Assembly (NCBI GenBank): GCA_900556295.1
Contig: USOK01000037.1
Coordinates: 1-10,552, forward strand
Reading direction: 5' to 3'
From: an uncultured bacterium
GTDB taxonomy: Bacteria > Cyanobacteriota > Vampirovibrionia > Gastranaerophilales > Gastranaerophilaceae
DNA: 10,552 nt
Both the position numbers and the translations under genes were made by a program. The notes under the pieces are model-generated. The model was not told where the DNA came from. It saw only the letters and a program-made list of their open reading frames with translations, and ran no database searches. Every line of letters begins with the position of its first letter. Positions within the stretch are counted from its first letter, which is position 1. Shown here in pieces: positions 5,824 to 10,552 of the stretch.

Positions 5824-6213
5824 ATGGTCGATAACAGGTCGGCAGGATTCTTCGGAATCGGTGGATCTTTTAATTTCAAAAGCGGAGACATTTCCGGAAC
5901 AGCAGCCAAGACTCAAGATGACAAAATGGGGCAGGGCGGAGAATATTTTGCTCAGCAAAAACAGGCTGAGGAAGAAGAAGCTTCTGATAGCCAAAAATAC
6001 ACCGACAGAAGTGCTGTTTTGAGAGCGACGCTGAATTCACTTGCGATGATGAATGTTGCAAATGTTATTAATTCTCGTAAAAAAGCCCTAGAAGAACAAA
6101 GAGAACGAGATCGAAAAAAGAATAGTCAAGAAGAAAATAAAAAAGAAAATGCCGAACAAGAGCTTGAAGAAGAGTTTTATAACATTGCTAGAGAAATGAA
6201 AGAAGGTAAGTAA
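5824..6213 (+). CDS. Unrecognised protein with charged helical C-terminus
   Basis: I do not recognise this 129-residue protein. It has no signal peptide. The first 45 residues are Gly- and Ser-rich with short hydrophobic patches (AGFFGIGGSFNF, 7-18). Residues 60-82 form a likely amphipathic or hydrophobic helix (AVLRATLNSLAMMNVANVI). Residues 84-129 are very rich in Lys, Glu, Gln and Arg and should form a long charged helix or coiled coil. The start at 5824 is supported by GAGGG eight bases upstream. It converges with the gene ending at 6253, only 39 bases away, without an obvious terminator. A structural or scaffold role would be a guess. Confidence 0.75.
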   Translation: MVDNRSAGFFGIGGSFNFKSGDISGTAAKTQDDKMGQGGEYFAQQKQAEEEEASDSQKYTDRSAVLRATLNSLAMMNVANVINSRKKALEEQRERDRKKNSQEENKKENAEQELEEEFYNIAREMKEGK

Positions 6214-6252
6214 AGAGCCATAATAATTGCTATTGACTGTTTACATTTTAAT

Positions 6253-6756
6253 TTAAGCAACTGCTTCTTCTTTTTCATTATCTTTTTTGATAAATAAGAA
6301 TTCACCTTTGTAAGAAGGTGCAGAACCATTTTTGTCTTTACCTGTAGCCAAGCTGATAATGCTGTTGAATTTTGGTGCATTTTCAGCTTTTTGAGTGTTG
6401 CCTACACCTTCATTTAATGCAACAGTAATTTTACCTTCAACATTTTTTTGAATGTTTTGAGCAGCTTGTGTGTTCAAGTATTGAATAGATTTCAAAACAT
6501 CTTGGCTCAATTGAATTTGCATTCCAGAATTGTTCATTGCAACTTGACGGGCAACTGTTGTATCAACATTACCTTTGTACAAATCAATACCAATATTTTG
6601 AACATTTTTAAAAATATTGTTGTTTACAGATGATGAACTAGTGTTATATTGGCTGTTTTTTTCAGCAGCACGTTTCAAAATCTCGTTTGAAACTTGTTTC
6701 AAAGTAGTTGTATCAATGCCTAATTTGTATTGTGCGTTGTAAACACTCATTGTCAT
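6253..6756 (-). CDS. Unrecognised protein with internal duplication
   Basis: I do not recognise this 167-residue protein. It has no signal peptide or membrane helix and is rich in Asn, Gln, Ser and Thr. Two segments repeat at 50-residue spacing: YKLGIDTTTLKQV (10-22) and YKGNVDTTVARQV (60-72), sharing YK-x2-[IV]DTT-x2-[KR]QV. A second pair, NIFKNV (47-52) and NIQKNV (101-106), follows at nearly the same offset. This suggests an ancient duplication of a unit of about 50 residues. The C-terminus is charged. AAGGG lies upstream of the ATG at 6756; an ATG two codons later is also possible. It is divergent from the 6933 gene and shares a 176-base regulatory region with it. Confidence 0.8.
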   Translation of the reverse strand: MTMSVYNAQYKLGIDTTTLKQVSNEILKRAAEKNSQYNTSSSSVNNNIFKNVQNIGIDLYKGNVDTTVARQVAMNNSGMQIQLSQDVLKSIQYLNTQAAQNIQKNVEGKITVALNEGVGNTQKAENAPKFNSIISLATGKDKNGSAPSYKGEFLFIKKDNEKEEAVA

Positions 6757-6900
6757 ATCCGTTAATCCCTTTTTATTGTTTCCTTATTATGTTAATCGGC
6801 AATTTGTACTGAAAACTTTAAGATTTTCTGTTATGTTTGTAACAATACTTAATAAACTGGAAATTTTGGGCAATAAAAAGAAAAATTTTAACTTTATATA

Positions 6901-6919
6901 TATATACGAAGTATATAAT
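6901..6919 (+). promoter_or_regulatory. Perfect -10 box overlapping an inverted repeat
   Basis: TATAAT (6914-6919) is a consensus -10 box, 13 bases before the ATG at 6933, so transcription would start near 6926 with almost no leader. It overlaps the perfect inverted repeat TATATAC-GAA-GTATATA (6901-6917), which could be an operator. No convincing -35 is found at 16-18 bases, which fits a regulated promoter, though simple AT-richness may also explain the repeat. Confidence 0.5.
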
Positions 6920-6932
6920 CGAGAGAATAACT

Positions 6933-7388
6933 ATGAGCTTAGATAATCTTATATATGGATTGAGTAATGTTAATGCTGTAATGGGCAGTGCACTCGGGTA
7001 TTCCAGAGACAAAAACGATGGATTAAGTACCGGCGGAGCTCTTGCAAATTTTGGCATGAATGTTGCAAATGGTATGATGAGAAATTATGCCGCTAAGAAT
7101 ATTTGGGAGAATTCCGGAAGTTATCTTGGTTATGCAATAAATTCATCTGCAGGGTACGGCAGTTCAGAGGCAAATACTAAAGCTACAACAGGTCTTTTGG
7201 GAGCGTCATTGTTGACATCTCCGTACGGTTTATTTGGCATGATGAGTCCATATTCGACTATTTACGGTTGTGGACCTTACGGCGGAGGATATTGGAACAG
7301 CGGATTTTTCGGTGGCGGATGTGGATGTAACTCTCCATTTATGTTTGCCGGGCCGACGATGTTTGGCATAAATGGTTTTTGGTGCTAA
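6933..7388 (+). CDS. Unrecognised Gly/aromatic-rich protein ending in Cys
   Basis: I do not recognise this 151-residue protein. No signal peptide is evident. Residues 1-97 are rich in small residues (Gly, Ala, Ser, Asn) with modest hydrophobic stretches. Residues 98-151 are low in complexity, dominated by Gly, Tyr, Phe, Met and Pro (for example CGPYGGGYW, 113-121, and FFGGGCGC, 125-132). Cysteines are at 113, 130, 132 and the last residue, 151. Such a tail could self-assemble or be crosslinked, but this is inference. GAGAG lies seven bases before the ATG, although the predicted transcript may start beyond it. A heptamer-array repeat begins immediately after the stop codon. Confidence 0.78.
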   Translation: MSLDNLIYGLSNVNAVMGSALGYSRDKNDGLSTGGALANFGMNVANGMMRNYAAKNIWENSGSYLGYAINSSAGYGSSEANTKATTGLLGASLLTSPYGLFGMMSPYSTIYGCGPYGGGYWNSGFFGGGCGCNSPFMFAGPTMFGINGFWC

Positions 7389-7440
7389 TAAGTGAATAGG
7401 TGAAACGTGAGAAGTGAAAAGACCGTATCATTAGTGAGTG
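7389..7440 (+). repeat. Heptamer-array element (locus C)
   Basis: After TAA (7389-7391) come GTGAATA, GGTGAAAC (one extra G), GTGAGAA and GTGAAAA (7392-7420), then GACCGTATC (7421-7429) and GTGAGTG (7434-7440). The order of array, GACCGTATC, four bases and GTGAGTG is the same as in locus A read on the minus strand. The element starts directly after the stop codon of the preceding gene, in the sense direction. Confidence 0.75.
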
Positions 7441-7463
7441 GTGTATACCGCTGATACGAACTT

Positions 7464-7493
7464 AATGCCCTAGCGCCTTAGTAACCTAGTAAC
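7464..7493 (+). repeat. CTAG-rich repeat module
   Basis: The stretch starts AATGCCCTAG and contains CCTTAGTAAC and CCTAGTAAC as an imperfect internal repeat of 9-10 bases. Its inverted relative lies at 10487-10510, beside another heptamer array. Co-occurrence of the two modules at two loci suggests that they belong to one composite intergenic element. Confidence 0.55.
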
Positions 7494-7528
7494 TTTCTTA
7501 TGATTTGTCATAAATTTTAACATGCTCC

Positions 7529-7556
7529 TTGATTTTTATAATTTTTAATATATTAT
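7529..7556 (+). promoter_or_regulatory. rpmB: Promoter of rpmB
   Basis: TTGATT (7529-7534), a 16-base spacer and TATTAT (7551-7556) give a predicted start near 7563. The leader of about 30 bases carries the AAAAGGAAA ribosome binding site. The repeats at 7389-7493 lie upstream of the -35 and separate this promoter from the previous gene. Confidence 0.55.
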
Positions 7557-7593
7557 AAGAATACACAAACTAGCTAGAAAAGGAAAATTAATT

Positions 7594-7785
7594 ATGTCAA
7601 AAAAATGTGATGTATGCGGAAAAGCACCGATTAAAGCAGCGAAACTAACATTCTCTCATAAACAAATCGTTCACACACAAGAACCTAACCTACAATCTGT
7701 AAAGGTTTGTGTTAACGGAACAACTAAGAGAATTAAAGTTTGTACTTCTTGCTTAAGAGCAGGTAAAGTTCAAAAAGCTGTTTAG
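7594..7785 (+). CDS. rpmB: 50S ribosomal protein bL28
   Basis: This is a 63-residue structural protein of the large ribosomal subunit. It has the zinc-binding form, with CxxC pairs at Cys5/Cys8 (CDVC) and Cys50/Cys53 (CTSC). The family signature EPNLQSV (30-36) and the end KRIKVCTSCLRAGKVQK are clear. The length is usual for the family. AGGA lies nine bases before the ATG. It stands alone, with its own promoter and a strong terminator, as is common for this gene. Confidence 0.97.
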   Translation: MSKKCDVCGKAPIKAAKLTFSHKQIVHTQEPNLQSVKVCVNGTTKRIKVCTSCLRAGKVQKAV

Positions 7786-7786
7786 T

Positions 7787-7802
7787 ATCGTTTTAAAACG
7801 AT
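7787..7802. repeat. 16-bp perfect palindrome after rpmB
   Basis: ATCGTTTTAAAACGAT is completely self-complementary and starts one base after the rpmB stop codon. As RNA it can form a six-pair stem with the loop TTAA; as DNA it could be a symmetric protein site. It is separate from the terminator, which starts 9 bases later. Confidence 0.5.
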
Positions 7803-7811
7803 GAAAAGATT

Positions 7812-7842
7812 AAAAAAGGAACCTTTTTGAGGTTCCTTTTTT
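7812..7842. terminator. Bidirectional intrinsic terminator shared by rpmB and the convergent gene
   Basis: AAAAAAGGAACC (7812-7823) pairs perfectly over 12 bases with GGTTCCTTTTTT (7831-7842) around a 7-base loop. The A/T ends give a T-run on both strands. It lies 26 bases after rpmB and 24 bases beyond the end of the minus-strand gene at 7867, so it can end both transcripts. Confidence 0.93.
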
Positions 7843-7866
7843 GTTGTTAAAGATTTTTATATCAAG

Positions 7867-8673
7867 CTACATAACAGATTTTCTAATTAACTTATGATCA
7901 AATACAAATTGGAAGTTTAATGTGTCTGCATCGCCTGCCATTTTTGGAAATCTTGCAAACGGAATCGTTTTTTCTACAGCACTGATAATTGAACGGTCTG
8001 TAGCGGTGTCGCCTGACGGTTTGGCAAATTTGTAGTTTTGAAGGCTTCCATCAGCTCCGATTTGTGTAATAAGAATTGCTTGAGTGTTACGTCCTGATTG
8101 AGGGGGAACCCAGTTTGAGTTAATAAGATTTGCTGTTTCTGCGACATATTCGCCAAGGTTCGTGGCAGAAGTTTGTCTTTGTGATGGTAATTTTACTGTG
8201 TATGCGACATTTTTGATATTTGAGTTTGAATAATTGCTTGTTGTAGAAAATGCACTTTGTTCAAATTCATTGTTTGAACGAGCTTTAGCTAATGCTCTGT
8301 CTGCAACAGTGTTTATTGCATAAGTGTGTGCAAAATTTAGGAAAGAGTCGCCCTTAACAGGTTTCATAAATACGTGGGCGTTATAAAACACGGCTTTTGG
8401 TTTGTATGAACTTTCTTCAAAATCGCCGGCATTAATTACGCCGATGTAGTTATTTGAAGAGTTTGATTTTAAGTAAGCGACTTGTTCCGGCTTGTTCCCT
8501 GATTGAAATCTGATGGCATATACACATTCATTTGCGTTAATGTTACTTATTGAATCTTGGTCTATGTATAGGTTAAAGTTTGGAATATTTGTTTCAACAG
8601 TTTGCCAGTTTGCTGCATTTGCGCAAGTAGTAGTTGCAAGCAGTGCCATAATTAATAAAAAAGTCTTTTTCAT
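7867..8673 (-). CDS. Exported protein with TonB/TolA-like C-terminal domain
   Basis: The protein has 268 residues. A Sec signal peptide is plain: Lys2-Lys3, a hydrophobic core at 4-16 and an ANA-A cleavage site after residue 20. Residues 22-120 (NWQTV, LYIDQDSIS, CVYAIRF, KAVFYN) resemble the small cyanobacterial/proteobacterial 'surface-adhesin E-like' fold. Residues 176-261 resemble a TonB/TolA C-terminal domain: YVAETANLINSNWVPP, then ILITQIGADGSLQNYKFAKPSG, TDRSIISAVEKTIPFARFP and LNFQFVF, quoted here in parts. Unlike true TonB or TolA it has a cleavable signal and no membrane anchor or Pro-rich spacer. It probably acts in the periplasm or at the outer membrane, but its partner is unknown. 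AAGG lies upstream of the ATG. It converges with rpmB on a shared terminator. Confidence 0.88.
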   Translation of the reverse strand: MKKTFLLIMALLATTTCANAANWQTVETNIPNFNLYIDQDSISNINANECVYAIRFQSGNKPEQVAYLKSNSSNNYIGVINAGDFEESSYKPKAVFYNAHVFMKPVKGDSFLNFAHTYAINTVADRALAKARSNNEFEQSAFSTTSNYSNSNIKNVAYTVKLPSQRQTSATNLGEYVAETANLINSNWVPPQSGRNTQAILITQIGADGSLQNYKFAKPSGDTATDRSIISAVEKTIPFARFPKMAGDADTLNFQFVFDHKLIRKSVM

Positions 8674-8703
8674 TTTACCCGCCTTTTGATTTTAATTACT
8701 TTT

Positions 8704-8732
8704 ATTAAATAAAAAACACACTTATAAAGCAA
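8704..8732 (-). promoter_or_regulatory. Candidate promoter of the TonB/TolA-C-like gene
   Basis: On the minus strand TTGCTT (8732-8727), a 17-base spacer and TTTAAT (8709-8704) are a moderate promoter match about 30 bases upstream of the start codon. Other AT-rich -10-like sequences lie nearby, so the exact site is uncertain. Confidence 0.35.
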
Positions 8733-8784
8733 TACATAATTTGAGATTAGACAAAAGGAAATTTGTTGTAGAAAATATATTAAG

Positions 8785-8797
8785 TCTTGTTACAAGA
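8785..8797. promoter_or_regulatory. Candidate operator palindrome upstream of the HTH-recA pair
   Basis: TCTTGT-T-ACAAGA is a perfect 6-bp inverted repeat around one base, ending 13 bases before the -35 box at 8811. The position suits a regulator site. It does not match the SOS boxes I know from other phyla, so assignment to LexA is not supported. The neighbouring MerR-like protein could be its own regulator, which is inference. Confidence 0.35.
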
Positions 8798-8810
8798 TTA
8801 CAAAATCTAT

Positions 8811-8839
8811 TTGTCTTTTTCGTATATATAAAATAGAAT
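8811..8839 (+). promoter_or_regulatory. Promoter of the HTH-recA pair
   Basis: TTGTCT (8811-8816), a 17-base spacer and TAGAAT (8834-8839) predict a start near 8846 and a leader of about 26 bases containing the GAGGG site of the first gene. Confidence 0.5.
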
Positions 8840-8871
8840 ATAAGTGGAGAAATTTTGAGGGATAAAAATAA

Positions 8872-9369
8872 ATGATATTAGAACAAGAGTTGAAGGGAAA
8901 GACTTTATCTCCACAAGAAGTGAGAAGTATTTTAAAAACAGATAATAAAGAAATCGTTGAGTTGTGCAAACGCGCATCAATTTTGCCTAAGAAGAATAGT
9001 AAAGGTCAAACATATTTTTCTTACGAAGAAGTGAAGAATCTTAGACGTGTTCAGGCTATGAAAGAAACCCCAATGATGCCTGCAAAAACTGCGCCAAAAC
9101 AACCTTCTGCAATTATGAATATTCTTTCGTCTTTGAAAGATATGGAAAATAAACTTTCTAACAGGATTGCAAAAGTTATAGACGAAAAACTTGAAGGCAT
9201 GGATGAAGTTGTCGTAGAACTTATTCGTTGCAAAACTGATAACGAAACATTGAGACAAAAAATTATCGATTTGAATAAAGAAATTTACCAACTGAAAAAT
9301 GACTTGAATTCTTATAAGCCAGTTGGATTGGGCTTTTATAAGAAAAAAGAAAAACATGTTTGGGAATAA
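8872..9369 (+). CDS. MerR-like helix-turn-helix protein with coiled-coil C-terminus
   Basis: The protein has 165 residues. Residues 11-60 (TLSPQEVRSIL, then VELCKRASILPKK and YFSYEEVKNLRRV) fit a MerR-like winged helix-turn-helix DNA-binding domain. A Pro- and Met-rich linker (65-79) follows, then a long heptad-like region (82-147: IMNILSSLKDMENKL, LRQKIIDLNKEIYQLKNDL) expected to form a coiled coil for dimerisation. The tail GLGFYKKKEKHVWE is basic and aromatic. No ligand-binding domain is present, so it is not a classical effector-sensing MerR. The start at 8872 has GAGGG ten bases upstream. recA begins 44 bases after the stop, and no terminator lies between them, so the two genes are probably co-transcribed. 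It could regulate the pair or act in chromosome biology; neither is shown. Confidence 0.85.
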   Translation: MILEQELKGKTLSPQEVRSILKTDNKEIVELCKRASILPKKNSKGQTYFSYEEVKNLRRVQAMKETPMMPAKTAPKQPSAIMNILSSLKDMENKLSNRIAKVIDEKLEGMDEVVVELIRCKTDNETLRQKIIDLNKEIYQLKNDLNSYKPVGLGFYKKKEKHVWE

Positions 9370-9413
9370 ATTTAATTAAAAAGATGCAAAACAGGCAAAG
9401 GGATTAAAATATT

Positions 9414-10469
9414 ATGGCTACAAAGGAAAAAGAAATAGGTGCTCCGGCTAATACTGATGAAAGAGCAAAAGCCTTAAAACTTGCAATTGAAAAGATTGAG
9501 AAGGATTTTGGTAAAGGTTCTATTATGAAACTTGGAGATAAGGCAACTGTTAATGTTGATGCAATTCCGACAGGTGCGTTGTCGCTTGATGTAGCTTTAG
9601 GTATTGGTGGGATCCCTCGTGGTCGTATTATTGAAATTTATGGCCCTGAAAGTTCCGGTAAAACGACCCTTGCACAACATATTGTTGCTGAATGCCAAAA
9701 AAGAGGCGGTATTGCAGCGTTCGTTGATGCTGAGCATGCTCTGGATCCTGAATATGCAAGAAATTTAGGTGTGAAAGTTGATGACTTACTGATTTCGCAA
9801 CCGGATACCGGTGAACAGGCGCTTGATATTACTGAAGAACTCGTTCGTTCTGGCGCAGTTGATATTGTTGTTGTTGACTCTGTTGCGGCTCTTGTTCCAA
9901 AAGCTGAAATTGAAGGTTCAATGGAAGATCAACAGATGGGGTTACAAGCTCGTTTGATGAGTAAAGCGCTTAGAAAATTGACGGGTATTATCGGCAAAAC
10001 TAACACTACAGTGATTTTTATTAACCAACTGAGAATGAAAATAGGTGTTATGTATGGTAACCCTGAAACAACTACAGGTGGTAACGCATTGAAATACTAC
10101 GCATCAGTTCGTATGGAAATTAAGCGTACAGAAGGCGTAAAAGGTGATGATGGAGATGTTGGAAACCACGTAAGAGTAAGGGTTTTGAAAAACAAAGTTG
10201 CTCCTCCATTTAGAACAGCTGAATTTGATATCATTTTCGGAAAAGGAATTTGCAAAGTCGGAAATATTCTTGACGTTGCCGTAAATCTTGATATTGTTAA
10301 AAAGGCAGGTTCTTGGTTCAGTTTTAGGGAAGAAAAATTAGGTCAAGGCAGAGATAAAGCTCGTGATTTCTTGACAGAAAATCCTGATATTTTGAAAGAA
10401 GTTGAAACTCTCGTGAGAGAAAAACTTGCAGCACCAAATCAACCTGTAGAAGAAGCTGTTGAAAGTTAG
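9414..10469 (+). CDS. recA: Recombinase RecA
   Basis: RecA forms filaments on single-stranded DNA, drives homologous strand exchange and triggers LexA self-cleavage. At 351 residues it is of normal length. The Walker A motif is GPESSGKTT (77-85), the catalytic Glu is Glu107 (FVDAEHAL), and Walker B is IVVVDSVAAL (151-160). The L1/L2 region is clear: EDQQMGLQARLMSKALRK (171-188) and NQLRMKIGVMYGNPETTTGG (204-223). The C-terminal lobe ends in a short acidic tail (EEAVES). The start at 9414 has AAGGG eleven bases upstream, a slightly long spacing. An HTH protein precedes it on the same strand. I see no SOS box of a type known to me directly in front of it. A CTAG-rich repeat and a heptamer array follow. 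Confidence 0.99.
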   Translation: MATKEKEIGAPANTDERAKALKLAIEKIEKDFGKGSIMKLGDKATVNVDAIPTGALSLDVALGIGGIPRGRIIEIYGPESSGKTTLAQHIVAECQKRGGIAAFVDAEHALDPEYARNLGVKVDDLLISQPDTGEQALDITEELVRSGAVDIVVVDSVAALVPKAEIEGSMEDQQMGLQARLMSKALRKLTGIIGKTNTTVIFINQLRMKIGVMYGNPETTTGGNALKYYASVRMEIKRTEGVKGDDGDVGNHVRVRVLKNKVAPPFRTAEFDIIFGKGICKVGNILDVAVNLDIVKKAGSWFSFREEKLGQGRDKARDFLTENPDILKEVETLVREKLAAPNQPVEEAVES

Positions 10470-10486
10470 ATACATATATGCAAAGT

Positions 10487-10510
10487 CTAGTTACTAAGGT
10501 ACTAGGCATT
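10487..10510 (-). repeat. CTAG-rich repeat module, inverted copy
   Basis: Read on the minus strand this stretch begins AATGCCTAGTACC and continues TTAGTAACTAG, closely matching 7464-7493. It can also fold on itself (CTAGTTAC with GTACTAG, one base unpaired). It sits 17 bases after the recA stop and could act at the transcript end, but no T-run follows. Confidence 0.55.
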
Positions 10511-10514
10511 TATA

Positions 10515-10552
10515 TAAGTGAAAAGTGAAACGTGAGAAGTGAAAAGACCGTA
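10515..10552 (+). repeat. Heptamer-array element (locus D), cut by the window end
   Basis: After TAA (10515-10517) come the cleanest heptamers of the window: GTGAAAA, GTGAAAC, GTGAGAA and GTGAAAA (10518-10545), then GACCGTA, at which point the window ends. It is in the sense direction relative to recA. The element probably continues to the right, as in loci A and C. Confidence 0.75.

Noticed and set aside
7227..7388. Gly/Cys-rich tail as a microcin B17-like modified peptide precursor
   Set aside because: No cyclodehydratase, dehydrogenase or transporter gene lies nearby, the Cys are few, and Tyr/Phe dominate. Plain low complexity is the safer reading.
8785..8797. SOS (LexA) box controlling the HTH-recA pair
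   Set aside because: TCTTGT-T-ACAAGA does not match the SOS boxes I know from Gram-positive bacteria, Cyanobacteria or proteobacteria. It is kept only as a palindrome of unknown use.

Overview
The window reads as an AT-rich bacterial chromosome segment with housekeeping genes (map, adk, rnpB, rpmB, recA), two type IV prepilin-like genes and several genes found in no family I recognise. The bacterial-type RNase P RNA, the prepilin N-terminus FTLAEVLITLAIIGVVAALT and the low G+C suggest a gut member of the non-photosynthetic sister lineage of Cyanobacteria (Gastranaerophilales / Vampirovibrionia, 'Melainabacteria'). That placement is an inference from style of sequence and was not tested by a search.

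Layout. 1-240: gene-free, with three kinds of intergenic repeat. 241-1203 (+): a family 2 glycosyltransferase, possibly read from a leaderless mRNA. 1327-3493 (-): adenylate kinase, methionine aminopeptidase and a DUF429-like protein, apparently one transcript from a good promoter at 3532-3560; an inverted pair of heptamer arrays separates adk from map. 3569-4231 (-): a cysteine-rich prepilin-like protein with a long leader and no good start codon. 4587-4927 (-): RNase P RNA, followed by a clear terminator and preceded within a few bases by a second prepilin-like gene (4932-5594, -). 5824-7388: three unrecognised genes, one charged and coiled, one with an internal duplication, one glycine/aromatic-rich and ending in Cys. 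7594-7785 (+): ribosomal protein bL28, sharing a bidirectional terminator with a convergent exported TonB/TolA-C-like protein (7867-8673, -). 8872-10469 (+): a MerR-like HTH/coiled-coil protein followed 44 bases later by recA.

The most unusual content lies between genes. A family of 28-base arrays made of four degenerate heptamers (consensus GTGARAN), usually followed by GACCGTATC and usually preceded by TAA, occurs at four loci (101-174, 2737-2833, 7389-7440, 10515-10552). Two of these loci also carry a CTAG-rich module in opposite relative order. A separate 28-base repeat occurs at 8-35 and 4440-4467. I see no defence system, CRISPR array, insertion sequence or tRNA. I do not see a demonstrably new multi-gene system; the heptamer elements are the best candidate for something undescribed.
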